A stretch of 64,000 nucleotides of DNA from contig NZ_KE340380.1 of NCBI RefSeq assembly GCF_000413935.1, positions 930,001 to 994,000 of the forward strand, given 5' to 3'. Source of the stretch: Acinetobacter colistiniresistens (GTDB lineage Bacteria; Pseudomonadota; Gammaproteobacteria; Pseudomonadales; Moraxellaceae). Of this stretch, positions 28,884 to 38,169 are shown in pieces (position 1 is the stretch's first letter; every line of letters starts with the position of its first letter). The position numbers and the translations under genes are program-made. Under the pieces are notes generated by a model. That model was not told the origin of the DNA, did not search any database, and worked only from the letters and a program-made list of their open reading frames with translations.

Positions 28884-29534
28884 GTGTTCGGTATAACAGA
28901 TTTAACCACTTATATTATTGGTACAATCTTAATTGTGTTATTACCTGGTCCAAATTCACTCTATGTCATGTCCGTGGCATCCCGTTATGGCATTCGCACT
29001 GGTTATGCCGCTGCATGTGGTGTATTTACTGGCGATTTTATTTTAATTCTGTGTACCGTATTGGGCGCGGCCTCTTTACTCAAAGCCTTCCCGATCTTGT
29101 TTATTATTCTCAAATTGACAGGTGCATGTTACCTCGCTTACTTGGGCTTTAAATTGCTGCAAGGCGCTTATCAAACATGGAATAAACCACCACATCATGT
29201 GGAAATGGCCGAACTGCCGAATCTTGATCAGGTTCATCCCTATCGTACCGCACTGAGCATTAGCTTACTGAATCCCAAAGCGATTCTATTCTTCCTCTCC
29301 TTCTTTGTTCAGTTTGTTGAACCAAGTTATGCTTACCCAGCATTAAGCTTTTTAATCTTGGCAGTTATTCTACAAATCGTGAGTTTCAGTTATCTAACAG
29401 CCCTCATTTTTTCAGGAATAAAACTTGCTGGCTTTTTCAAACATAATTATAAGCTCGCAGCTGCAGGTATCTGTCTGGTCGGCATTTTATTCTTTGGTTT
29501 CGGGTTAAGATTGGCTACCTCAACCTTAACTTAA
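28884..29534 (+). CDS. LysE/RhtB family amino-acid exporter, LeuE-like
   Basis: 216 residues with six membrane helices. LPGPNSLYVMSVASRYGIRTGYAAACGVFTGD is the LysE/RhtB signature, and SISLLNPKAILFFLSFFVQFV is conserved in LeuE-type leucine exporters. The start is read as GTG at 28884; no in-frame ATG precedes it. Substrate is inferred from similarity to E. coli LeuE only. Confidence 0.8.
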   Translation: MFGITDLTTYIIGTILIVLLPGPNSLYVMSVASRYGIRTGYAAACGVFTGDFILILCTVLGAASLLKAFPILFIILKLTGACYLAYLGFKLLQGAYQTWNKPPHHVEMAELPNLDQVHPYRTALSISLLNPKAILFFLSFFVQFVEPSYAYPALSFLILAVILQIVSFSYLTALIFSGIKLAGFFKHNYKLAAAGICLVGILFFGFGLRLATSTLT

Positions 29535-29641
29535 TCTAGATTTAACCGAATGATCAATTTATTCAATCATTTTATAACTACGATTTAATACTCATTAACG
29601 ATATACTTTTCAACAAATTTTAAACAAGTATAGATGCATAG

Positions 29642-30814
29642 ATGCAACGTCTCCTTCAGGATTTTTCCATTCCAGCAGTTTTCGCTGGCTTTATTACATT
29701 CTTAATCGGGATTAGTGTTTCCGCCGTCCTCGTTATTCAAGGTGCACAGTCTTTAGGTGCCAATACCGCCCAAATCAGTTCATGGTTCTGGGCTCTAGGG
29801 CTTGCCATCGGCCTCTCTGGCTTAATCTTGTCTTGGAAATATAAATATCCTGTTGCCACGGCATGGTCTACACCCGGTATTGCACTGATTATTGCATCGA
29901 CTGGACATTACGATCTTTATGAAGCCATTGGGGCATTTTTGGTCTGTGGTATTGCCATTGCTGTGGTCGGCTTTTCAGGGATTTTTCAAAAGCTTTTGGC
30001 GCATATCCCACAAAGCTTAACTTGCGCGATGCTTGCTGGGATTCTATTAAAGTTCGGTATTCAGATTTTTAGCAGCTTAGAAAGTCATCTCGGCTTTATC
30101 TTAAGTATGCTCGTGATTTACTTGGTGTCAAAACGCTTATTCCCACGTTATAGCATTGTACTGACCGTCATTTTAGGTGCGGCCATATGTCCCCTGTTTA
30201 TTGATTTTCAACTCCAAGCCATCACATGGTCTCTAACTCAACCTGTATGGATGCAACCTTCATTTTCGTGGTCTGCGATCTTGGGTTTGGCTTTGCCTCT
30301 GTTTGTGATCAACATGACCTCACAAAACTTACCAGGCATCGCCATGATTAAAAGTTATGGCTATCATCCGCATGTCAATCAATTGGTGGGTTGGACAGGT
30401 GTTGCACATACTGTTTTTGCGCCTTTTGGCTGCTTTTCAATAAATTTAGCAGCAATTAGTGCAGCAGTGAGCTTAGATGATCAAGTGCATCCTGATCCAA
30501 GCAAACGTTATATTGCAGGTATCAGTTGTGGTCTGTTCTATATTTTGATGGGACTTTTTGCGGCGACCTTAGTCAGTTTATTAATGTCATTTCCGCAGAT
30601 TTTTATTGTGGCACTTGCAGGAATTGCGCTATTTGCAACGATTAGTCATAACATTGCAGTGGCTTTTTCAAATGTAGAAGAGCGTGAAGCAGCATTATTA
30701 ACTTTTTTATGTAGCGCTTCTGGTGTTCAATTCTGGGGCATTGGCTCTGCATTTTGGGGCCTGTTATTGGGTATCTTGGTACTGCTGCTCTTTAGATTTA
30801 AAGCAAAAAAATAA
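29642..30814 (+). CDS. benE: BenE family benzoate/H+ symporter
   Basis: 390 residues with about 12 membrane helices. VFAGFITFLIGISVSAVLVIQGAQSLGA and AWSTPGIALI are typical of BenE. The family imports benzoate with protons. No ben catabolic genes are adjacent, so benzoate is a family guess. The stop codon overlaps a hairpin arm, and a MITE-like element follows 14 bases later. Confidence 0.82.
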   Translation: MQRLLQDFSIPAVFAGFITFLIGISVSAVLVIQGAQSLGANTAQISSWFWALGLAIGLSGLILSWKYKYPVATAWSTPGIALIIASTGHYDLYEAIGAFLVCGIAIAVVGFSGIFQKLLAHIPQSLTCAMLAGILLKFGIQIFSSLESHLGFILSMLVIYLVSKRLFPRYSIVLTVILGAAICPLFIDFQLQAITWSLTQPVWMQPSFSWSAILGLALPLFVINMTSQNLPGIAMIKSYGYHPHVNQLVGWTGVAHTVFAPFGCFSINLAAISAAVSLDDQVHPDPSKRYIAGISCGLFYILMGLFAATLVSLLMSFPQIFIVALAGIALFATISHNIAVAFSNVEEREAALLTFLCSASGVQFWGIGSAFWGLLLGILVLLLFRFKAKK

Positions 30815-31039
30815 GCCTTAGTTGACTAGGATCTGTTGACATTTCAGCCATGTCTTGCGTTATCAGCTAAAACAACATAAACAAGGCATGAAACGCAGGT
30901 AATGGTAGTCCCCTTGCCAAGTTTCATAACGCAGTTTAGGGAAGTTTTAGCTATAACCCTACGGGACAGAGACATTTTTTGTCGCAATGAGAGCTATAGC
31001 TCGTAAGGTGAAATATCAACAGACCCTAAGGCTTATTCA
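30810..31039. terminator. bidirectional terminator split by an insertion
   Basis: The arm AATAAGCCTTAG (30810-30821) and its complement CTAAGGCTTATT (about 31026-31037) would form a perfect 12-bp hairpin with loop TTGA if the 198-base element and one TA copy were removed. The A-run at 30805-30811 gives a U-tract for the minus-strand antiporter transcript. Today the arms are about 200 bases apart. Confidence 0.6.
30829..31026. mobile_element. MITE-like element, 198 bp, with TA target duplication
   Basis: Ends are inverted repeats: GGATCTGTTGACATTTCA at the left and the complement GGGTCTGTTGATATTTCA at the right, identical at 16 of 18 positions. The element is flanked by TA on both sides (30827-30828 and 31027-31028). 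No gene is encoded. Inner pairs AGCTAAAAC/GTTTTAGCT and GCGTTAT/ATAACGC allow further folding. A TA duplication suggests mobilisation by an IS5-family (IS427-group) or IS630-type transposase; I cannot identify the parent. Confidence 0.75.
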
Positions 31040-31062
31040 ACACTAGAGAGGCAAATTGTGGA

Positions 31063-32895
31063 TTACTTTTCCTCTAAATCTTTCTGCGCTTCTTCATCAT
31101 TGAGGATTCGGGCAGCCTGTTGAGGGCGAATTAATGGCGCCGTTGGTCGTGGATGCGTATGGGTATACTGTAAGCCGACGCCTGCATAGACATCATCCGC
31201 TGCAATTTCAGTTTCAAAACGCTCTTCATCACGATCTCGAATTTCATCGGTAATCCGTTGTACTTCGTCTTCGTCAACACCCAATTCTTGTAAAATCACA
31301 CCACCGAACTTGATTGCTGATTCAAAGGTTTCACGGATCATATAATCGACTTTCTGTTTCACTAAGTAGAGTGAATGCTCACGGTCATACGAACGCACCA
31401 ACAGCTTTGCCAATGGAAATTCGTGTGTTACCAACTCCACAATCCGATTCGTCGTTTCTTTACTATCCACACAGACGACGATGGCTTGCGCCGAAGATGC
31501 ACCAGAGGCATGCAAAATATCTAAACGGCAGCCATCGCCATAATAGATTTTAAAACCAAACTTTTCCGCGTTTTGAATCATATCAATGTCATTATCAATA
31601 ATAGTGACATCGACCCCACGTGCCAATAAGAGTTGACTGGTTACTTGGCCAAAACGCCCAAAACCGATCATCAAAATACTACCGCTCAAGCCCTCGGCAA
31701 CACTGACATTGTCCAAATTGACTTGATCTTTGGTTTCCGTGAAGCGTTTGAAAATGATGCCTAAAATAGGTGTCAATACCATCGATAACACCACAATTGC
31801 AGTCAAATTCGACTTCACCGAATTATCAATCACTTGGGCACTTAGCGCAGCAGCAAAGAGTACAAAGGCAAACTCCCCTCCTTGTGCCATTAACAGTGCA
31901 CGATCCAGTGCTTCCGTATGCGAACTTTTGGTGACTCGCGCTACGATATAAATCATTAGGGCTTTAGCAAACATCATCGCCAATACGCCACTGATAATCA
32001 GCTGCCAGTTTTGCGCAACCACGGAAAGATCTAAAGACATGCCTACACCAAGGAAGAACAAGCCCAGTAGCAGACCACGGAAAGGTTCAATATCCGCTTC
32101 AATTTGATGTCTAAAGGTCGATTCAGATAACAGCACGCCTGCCAAGAATGCACCCATCGCCATAGATAGACCACTGACTTGCATCAACAATGCGGCACCT
32201 AAAACCACAAGAAGTGCTGCAGCAGTCATGACTTCACGTGCCTTAGCAGCGGCCAACAATCTGAATAATGGATTGAGTAACCAATAACCGGCTGCAATTA
32301 AACCCGCTATTGCAATAAGCCCAAGGCCGATACTTTCTAAACGTGTTGACGTTGTTTCGACCACATGGTTGGGTGCCATAAAAGCAACAATTGCCAGTAA
32401 AGGAACAATCAATAAATCTTCAAATAATAAAATGGCAACGATCTTTTGACCTTGGGGCTGGGCAATATCACCCCGATCGCCCAATAGTTGCATCACAATG
32501 GCCGTCGAGGTCAAAACAAAACCTGCAGCACCAATGAATGCAACTTGCCAGCTAAAACCAAATAGCAAACCAACGCCTGTGAGAGCTAAGGCACAAGCAA
32601 CAATTTGCAAAGTTCCTAAACCAAAAATTTCACGCCTTAAGCTCCATAAATGCGAAGGCTGCATCTCCAGACCAATGACAAATAAGTACATCACAATGCC
32701 TAATTCGGCGATATGCAGAATCGAGGCAGAATCATGGAAAAATGCAAAGCCGAACGGCCCAATAATCAGACCCGCAATTAAATAACCTAATACTGAACCT
32801 AAGCCAATCCGCTTAAAAATAGGAACGGCAACAACCGCTGCCGCGAGGAGCACCACTGGTGCAATTAAACTAATAGAATGTGCTTCTGAACTCAT
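31063..32895 (-). CDS. Kef-type monovalent cation:proton antiporter (CPA2)
   Basis: 610 residues. About 12 membrane helices (residues 1-380) form the Na+/H+ exchanger domain, with VMYLFVIGLEMQPSHLWSLRRE typical of Kef proteins. The TrkA-N/RCK domain has the nucleotide motif ILMIGFGRFGQVTSQLLLARGVDVTIID. The family expels K+ in exchange for H+, often under electrophile stress and gated by glutathione adducts. No KefF/G subunit gene is adjacent. Confidence 0.85.
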   Translation of the reverse strand: MSSEAHSISLIAPVVLLAAAVVAVPIFKRIGLGSVLGYLIAGLIIGPFGFAFFHDSASILHIAELGIVMYLFVIGLEMQPSHLWSLRREIFGLGTLQIVACALALTGVGLLFGFSWQVAFIGAAGFVLTSTAIVMQLLGDRGDIAQPQGQKIVAILLFEDLLIVPLLAIVAFMAPNHVVETTSTRLESIGLGLIAIAGLIAAGYWLLNPLFRLLAAAKAREVMTAAALLVVLGAALLMQVSGLSMAMGAFLAGVLLSESTFRHQIEADIEPFRGLLLGLFFLGVGMSLDLSVVAQNWQLIISGVLAMMFAKALMIYIVARVTKSSHTEALDRALLMAQGGEFAFVLFAAALSAQVIDNSVKSNLTAIVVLSMVLTPILGIIFKRFTETKDQVNLDNVSVAEGLSGSILMIGFGRFGQVTSQLLLARGVDVTIIDNDIDMIQNAEKFGFKIYYGDGCRLDILHASGASSAQAIVVCVDSKETTNRIVELVTHEFPLAKLLVRSYDREHSLYLVKQKVDYMIRETFESAIKFGGVILQELGVDEDEVQRITDEIRDRDEERFETEIAADDVYAGVGLQYTHTHPRPTAPLIRPQQAARILNDEEAQKDLEEK

Positions 32896-33034
32896 ACAGT
32901 TCTCATTGTTATCTAGCTGCTTTCATTTTATGTGAAACATTACACGTTTTATATATCATTTATGAGACAATGTATCTCAACTCATTCATTTAACAGCTTT
33001 TAAATCACCGCTTTTTCAAGAATAAAACAATGGC

Positions 33035-33754
33035 TTAATTGATTGCATTTTTATCCCAAAAAGCCTGTCTGATTTGTGGCATTGCATTGAGGTGATTAAT
33101 AATATGCTGAGCTTCTTCAGCATCGATTGAGGTTGCAATTAGCGTCACTTCAATCTCAACCTCTTTTTCCCCAAATGGCGTGACATCAATATCTTTCGCA
33201 GGATAATTATGATGCTTTAAGGTGAGATTCAATTCATCCATCACTGCCTTACTATGGCTACGATCACAAATGATATAAATCACATGCAAAACCTCAGTGT
33301 CATCGTCTAACGGGCGACGATCAATCACATGCACGATCGGACGCAATAAGGTGTTGGCCGCCAGAATAAATAAAGTGGCAATAATGGCCTCAACAATCAG
33401 GTCTGCACCAGCAGCGGCTCCTACAGCTGCCGAGCACCACAGTGTAGCAGCTGTATTTAGACCATGAATATTGCCTTCCTGACGCATAATCACACCTGCA
33501 CCCAAGAAACCAATCCCTGAAACCACATAGGCAATCACACGGACAGCCCCATCTGCCCCTGTGAGATTAATTGCAATATCTACAAAAATCGCAGCTCCCA
33601 CGGCAACCAGTACATTGGTTCTCAATCCCGCCGTCCGCTGTCGATACTGACGCTCTATACCAATTAATGCACCTAAAGCGAATGCCGCGACAAGGCTAAT
33701 TAATGTATCAACGATATTAGATAAATCAATATGTTGTAGAAATTTCAATTGCAT
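33035..33754 (-). CDS. mgtC: MgtC/SapB family protein
   Basis: 239 residues. Four to five N-terminal membrane helices include SLVAAFALGALIGIERQYRQRTAGLRTNVLVAVGAA, the MgtC signature. The C-terminal part is an ACT-like cytosolic domain. MgtC supports growth in low magnesium and survival in host cells, partly by inhibiting F1Fo ATP synthase in Salmonella. It follows mgtA by 15 bases on the same strand and is the last gene of the operon. Confidence 0.88.
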   Translation of the reverse strand: MQLKFLQHIDLSNIVDTLISLVAAFALGALIGIERQYRQRTAGLRTNVLVAVGAAIFVDIAINLTGADGAVRVIAYVVSGIGFLGAGVIMRQEGNIHGLNTAATLWCSAAVGAAAGADLIVEAIIATLFILAANTLLRPIVHVIDRRPLDDDTEVLHVIYIICDRSHSKAVMDELNLTLKHHNYPAKDIDVTPFGEKEVEIEVTLIATSIDAEEAQHIINHLNAMPQIRQAFWDKNAIN

Positions 33755-33769
33755 TATGCACCTATTGTT

Positions 33770-36526
33770 TTATTGCCAGCCGTAACGGCGGATGTACATT
33801 GTTTTGACCCATTGTGTCAGACACATATAGGCAATCAAGATAAAAGGTAAATAGAAAAAATAGCTCAGTGGTAAAGCTTCCAATTTCAAATAACTTGCTA
33901 AAGGCCCCATTGGTAAGAATATACCAATACACATAATGATGGCAGTCATGACTAACAATGGTGCTGCTGCACGGCTTTGAATAAATGGAATTTTAGCCGT
34001 ACGAATCATGTGCACAATCAAGGTCTGCGTCAACAAGCCCACAACAAACCATCCAGATTGGAACAAAGTTTGCTGTTCTGGCGTATTTGCAGAAAATACA
34101 AACCACATTAATGCAAAAGTAAGGATGTCAAAAATTGAACTAATCGGCCCAAAAACAATCATGAAACGCCCCACTTCCTCAGGTTGCCAACGTTGTGGTT
34201 GAGCAATCAATTCTTCATCGACATGGTCAAATGGAATCGCAATTTGAGAGATATCATAAAGCAGGTTCTGGATCAGTAAGTGAATGGGTAACATCGGTAA
34301 AAATGGAATGAAAGCACTGGCTATTAATACCGAAAAAACATTACCAAAATTTGAACTTGCTGTCATTTTGATATATTTCAGCATATTGGCAAATGTTCTA
34401 CGTCCTTCAATCACACCTTGCTCAAGTACCATCAGACTTTTTTCAAGCAAAATTAAATCTGCTGATTCTTTTGCAATATCAACCGCCGTATCAACAGAAA
34501 TACCAATATCCGCAGCACGAATGGCAGCAGCATCATTGATACCATCTCCCAAGAAACCAACTACATGCCCATTGGCTTTAAGTTGTTCAACAATTCGTTC
34601 TTTATGCACGGGACTAAGTTTGGCAAAAATATGATACTGTTCTACTGCTCTTTGAAGCTGTTTGTCGGTCAGTGTTTCAATCGTACTCCCCAATAAAACC
34701 TGTTTAAAATCGATCCCAATCTCACGGCATACTTTTTGAGTGACGAATTCATTATCACCTGTCAGTACTTTCACCGTTACACCGTGTGCATGTAAGCTTT
34801 TTACTGCTGCCATGGCTGACTCTTTTGGTGGATCAAGAAAAGCAACATAGCCAATTAAAATAAGATCACTTTCATCGGCGACCGAAAAGTTTTCCTGTGC
34901 ATTTGAAAACTCGCGATATGCAACCGCTACAACACGCAAACCGTCCTTATTATAACGCTGTGTTAATGCTTCAATGGCCACTTGTCGTTGCTGAGTCAAT
35001 GCTTCAATTTTTCCGTTAACCTCAACATAACGGCAAACTTTCAGCATTTCTTCTACAGCCCCTTTGGTAATCATTCTGACGCGATCTTGCGGTGTCTTTA
35101 CGACCACAGACATGCGACGACGATCAAAATCAAATGGCACTTCATCTACTTTTTTAAAGTGTAACTTTTGCGTTTTAATGTCTTGGCCAACTGCTTCCAG
35201 CACCGCCACATCAAGCAGGTTTTTGAGTCCAGTTTGATAATAACTGTTTAAGAACGCCTGCATTAAAACATAATGTGAAGTTTGCCCATGTACATCAACA
35301 TGCTGAGATAAAAAGATTTTGTCTTGTGTCAATGTTCCTGTTTTATCTGTGCAGAGTACATCCATCGCACCAAAGTTTTGAATTGCATCCAGCCGTTTAA
35401 CAATCACTTTCTTTTTAGAGAGAAAGACCGCACCTTTGGCCAAGGTTGAGGTCACAATCATCGGTAACATTTCTGGTGTTAACCCAACCGCAACCGAAAG
35501 TGCAAATAAAAATGCCTCGGTCCAATCACCTTTGGTAAAACCATTAATAAATAAAACAATTGGGGCCATGACCAGCATAAAGCGAATCAGTAACCAACTT
35601 ACTTTATTGACCCCCATCTGAAACGATGTGGTTCCCCGATCTGTCGCTGTCACTCGATGTGCCAAAGCACCAAAATAAGTTTGAATACCTGTACTGACCA
35701 CCACAGCGTGGGCTGAACCAGACACGACATTGGTTCCCATAAATACAATATTTTCCAGCTCAAGTGCACTCTGCTCTTGCAGGTTTTTTTGCACGGGAAA
35801 CTTTTCTACCGGCATGGATTCACCTGTCATTGCTGCTTGGGAAACAAACAAATCTTTGGCTGTTAGAATTCGGCAGTCTGCGGGAATCATGTCTCCGGCT
35901 GACAACAAGATGACATCACCAGGAACCAAATACTGAATCGGCATCTCAAATTGAGTATTTTTTTGGTTTTTTACATCAATCCCATAACGTTGTTGCATCA
36001 ATGTCAGATCGTCATAACTCACTTGATGACGTAACACTGTTGCCGTATTACTGACCATGGCTTTTAATGCATCGGCCGCCTGATTAGACTTGGACTCTTG
36101 CCAATAGCGCAACAAGGTTGAAAGTATCACCATCACACTAATAATACTGGCACCGGTTAGGTCATCTGTCAGAAAGGCAACCAAAGCGAGCAGGCTCAAT
36201 AAAATATTGAATGGATTGCGATAGCAGTACCAAAGATGTTGCCACCAGGTCAGTGGCTTTTCATGTGCAATTTCATTTAACCCAACGCGTTTCTGTTGTG
36301 TATTTGCCTGTTGCTCAGTTAAACCCGAATTTGAACTATTTAATTGTTGTAATAATTGTGCTGGATCAAGCTGTGCAGCATCCACTAACCGAGCGGATAA
36401 TGTTTTACCAATTTCTTGGGCATAGCTTGATTGATGTAATTCTTTAAAGGATTGACTCCGTCCAAAAAAACGCATGAGATGGAATCTTTTGAGAAATGCA
36501 GTAAAAAGTCGTTGCCAGAGTTTCAT
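33770..36526 (-). CDS. mgtA: magnesium-translocating P-type ATPase MgtA
   Basis: 918 residues from the ATG at 36526, which has AGAGGA eight bases upstream; an upstream ATG at 36550 lacks one. DKTGTLT is the phosphorylation site, TGES the actuator loop, and MITKGAVEEML and GDGINDAAAIRAADIGISV the nucleotide and hinge motifs. The membrane helix NLLYDISQIAIPFD resembles MgtA/MgtB. It imports Mg2+ when external levels are low. It is the middle gene of the operon. Confidence 0.94.
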   Translation of the reverse strand: MKLWQRLFTAFLKRFHLMRFFGRSQSFKELHQSSYAQEIGKTLSARLVDAAQLDPAQLLQQLNSSNSGLTEQQANTQQKRVGLNEIAHEKPLTWWQHLWYCYRNPFNILLSLLALVAFLTDDLTGASIISVMVILSTLLRYWQESKSNQAADALKAMVSNTATVLRHQVSYDDLTLMQQRYGIDVKNQKNTQFEMPIQYLVPGDVILLSAGDMIPADCRILTAKDLFVSQAAMTGESMPVEKFPVQKNLQEQSALELENIVFMGTNVVSGSAHAVVVSTGIQTYFGALAHRVTATDRGTTSFQMGVNKVSWLLIRFMLVMAPIVLFINGFTKGDWTEAFLFALSVAVGLTPEMLPMIVTSTLAKGAVFLSKKKVIVKRLDAIQNFGAMDVLCTDKTGTLTQDKIFLSQHVDVHGQTSHYVLMQAFLNSYYQTGLKNLLDVAVLEAVGQDIKTQKLHFKKVDEVPFDFDRRRMSVVVKTPQDRVRMITKGAVEEMLKVCRYVEVNGKIEALTQQRQVAIEALTQRYNKDGLRVVAVAYREFSNAQENFSVADESDLILIGYVAFLDPPKESAMAAVKSLHAHGVTVKVLTGDNEFVTQKVCREIGIDFKQVLLGSTIETLTDKQLQRAVEQYHIFAKLSPVHKERIVEQLKANGHVVGFLGDGINDAAAIRAADIGISVDTAVDIAKESADLILLEKSLMVLEQGVIEGRRTFANMLKYIKMTASSNFGNVFSVLIASAFIPFLPMLPIHLLIQNLLYDISQIAIPFDHVDEELIAQPQRWQPEEVGRFMIVFGPISSIFDILTFALMWFVFSANTPEQQTLFQSGWFVVGLLTQTLIVHMIRTAKIPFIQSRAAAPLLVMTAIIMCIGIFLPMGPLASYLKLEALPLSYFFYLPFILIAYMCLTQWVKTMYIRRYGWQ

Positions 36527-36631
36527 GTCGAAATCCTCTTTTTTAGGCATGCAAAGGCCTTGACCTTATTTTCATCAATAAAGTCGATTGAAAAATATAA
36601 TAAATTTAGGAAATAACGAAGTTGAGCATTC

Positions 36632-37336
36632 TTAGAATGAAGGGGTAAAACTTAACCCAAGCCCAAACCATCTCTGTCGAAAGGCATGTAGACGCTCGCC
36701 GATTGCGGCTTCTAATACAAGGGTATTTGGAATGAGGCTGTAATTCACAGCAGCTTGAATAAAGGGGGCTTGACGGTCTTGATTATAGGTTTCTGCGCTC
36801 ACGCCGAAACGGTCAGATAAAGAATAATTGGTCGCAATCCCCCAACGGATTAAACTGGCATGATCCGGACCATCCTGATAACCAATATTGGTATTGAGTC
36901 CCAAGCGTTGATCAATCAGATTAAAACTCATTGGTACATTGAAAAACCAATCTAGATCAGAGCGCTGCTGGGATTGTTCATCACGTGACAACATCAGGCT
37001 GGTGGCAACGCCCCAGCGGTTGTCCATCGGCTTTAACACGGTTTTCGCTTGAACAGAAAAACCATGCACATTATCCACATCTTGGGTCGCGTGATAGCCA
37101 AGCGAGACTTCAAAATTTTGCCCTAGATTACAGGCTGGCGTGATCTGATAGGAACTGACCCCACCCTTTAGAAATAGATATGACGATTCTAATTGACAAT
37201 GATGTGCTGCGGTAATTGAAGCATCATCGGTATTTAACAGTGGATCTGCCTTGCTCTTTTGAGCGAGCAGCAATACCCCACAGAGTAAAAATACGCTGAG
37301 CGCATAATACCATTGAATGGAAGCGTGTAAAAACAT
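36632..37336 (-). CDS. outer-membrane beta-barrel-like protein in the magnesium operon
   Basis: 234 residues from the ATG at 37336, which has a strong GGGGAGA ribosome site. A signal peptide (about residues 1-30, ending LLAQKSKA) precedes regularly alternating beta strands (NFEVSLGYHATQDV, FGVSAETYNQDR, FIQAAVNYSLIPN). The C-terminus ends in Phe (GLGLSFTPSF), a common outer-membrane assembly signal. No family is recognised. As the first gene of the mgtA-mgtC operon it may be a magnesium-related barrel or porin, which is inferred from context. The 105 bases before mgtA show no second clear promoter. Confidence 0.7.
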   Translation of the reverse strand: MFLHASIQWYYALSVFLLCGVLLLAQKSKADPLLNTDDASITAAHHCQLESSYLFLKGGVSSYQITPACNLGQNFEVSLGYHATQDVDNVHGFSVQAKTVLKPMDNRWGVATSLMLSRDEQSQQRSDLDWFFNVPMSFNLIDQRLGLNTNIGYQDGPDHASLIRWGIATNYSLSDRFGVSAETYNQDRQAPFIQAAVNYSLIPNTLVLEAAIGERLHAFRQRWFGLGLSFTPSF

Positions 37337-37609
37337 AGGCTTCTCCCCATTTTTTAGGTGGGAAACTAAACGGGCTGTAGTCAATACAATAAATTTTTGC
37401 TGATATGTAAAAATTTTATAAGTGAGGGAATAAATATATAAATTTTATCAAAGCTATCTCATTGCAAGATAGCCGACCTAAAAGGCTAACTTGCTCAGTA
37501 TTCGCTTTGGTTTAAAAGATAATTAAACCCGAACCTCGAACAACTTCCCATTTAGGATCTCCGTTGAATAAACTCATCGGCATTATAGGGGAAGTTATTA
37601 GATTAACAA
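37337..37609 (-). promoter_or_regulatory. promoter and long leader of the magnesium operon with alternative hairpins
   Basis: On the minus strand TTGTTA (37609-37604), 16 bases, TATAAT (37587-37582) form a promoter, giving a leader of about 240 bases. An 18-codon ORF (37551-37495) comes first. Its stop codon abuts hairpin A (37494-37464): GCAAG-T-TAGCC pairs with GGCTA-T-CTTGC. Hairpin B (37473-37453) pairs GCTATCT with AGATAGC, sharing 10 bases with A, and is followed by TTTGATAAAATTT. Only one can form. This is an attenuator-like layout; a magnesium signal is inferred. Confidence 0.5.
37495..37551 (-). CDS. putative leader peptide of the magnesium operon
   Basis: An 18-residue ORF (MGSCSRFGFNYLLNQSEY) starts with ATG, preceded by GGAG at a suitable spacing. 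It lies inside the leader and contains a small hairpin GGTTTAA/TTAAACC. Known magnesium leader peptides (MgtL, MgtP) are rich in proline or acidic residues; this one is not, so the mechanism may differ or the ORF may be chance. Confidence 0.4.
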   Translation of the reverse strand: MGSCSRFGFNYLLNQSEY

Positions 37610-37668
37610 GCCCCTTTTTATGAATTTTTTATTGCAACACGACATTCGGTGCTACAACGTTTTATCGC

Positions 37669-38106
37669 TTAAAGCTCTCTCACCACCACTGTTTTGGCCA
37701 TTTTGTCATGCCAACCCTGTTTCTTAGGATCAAATGCCACCCAAATCAAACCAATAAAAAACACCAAAGTTGCTGGGAAATAGCCAATATAACGGATGAC
37801 CCCTTGACCTACAGCAATATGTTTACCTGTTTTTTCATCCAAGACTTTTAAACGCAATAAACGTTTTCCTGGTGTCCCTGCGAATTTAATCCAGCAAAAG
37901 ATGTAAAAAGCTGCTGTGATGATTTGCCATACCCAATCCCATGTCGACATAAACTGGAATGATGAGAAACCATCTGAGGCAACAGTAGTATCACCACCAC
38001 CAAAGATCATGGTTAAAGGAATTAACGCGACAATGATAATGATCGAATCAATAATTGCTGCGCCAACACGTATCCAGAAACCCGCATACTCATATTGTTG
38101 AGACAT
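37669..38106 (-). CDS. RDD family membrane protein
   Basis: 145 residues. The N-terminal [22 protein letters not shown] has the Arg-Asp pattern of the RDD family, and a second segment [18 protein letters not shown] carries the conserved loop. Three to four membrane helices are predicted. Some RDD proteins are Na+(Li+)/H+ antiporters, but most are uncharacterised. It stands alone upstream of the magnesium operon and may be unrelated. Confidence 0.75.
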   Translation of the reverse strand: MSQQYEYAGFWIRVGAAIIDSIIIIVALIPLTMIFGGGDTTVASDGFSSFQFMSTWDWVWQIITAAFYIFCWIKFAGTPGKRLLRLKVLDEKTGKHIAVGQGVIRYIGYFPATLVFFIGLIWVAFDPKKQGWHDKMAKTVVVREL

Positions 38107-38169
38107 GTTTCCCCTCTCTGCATTATTTCTATAAAATATTAATAAATAATAACCTGTTGCAGTATTTAT

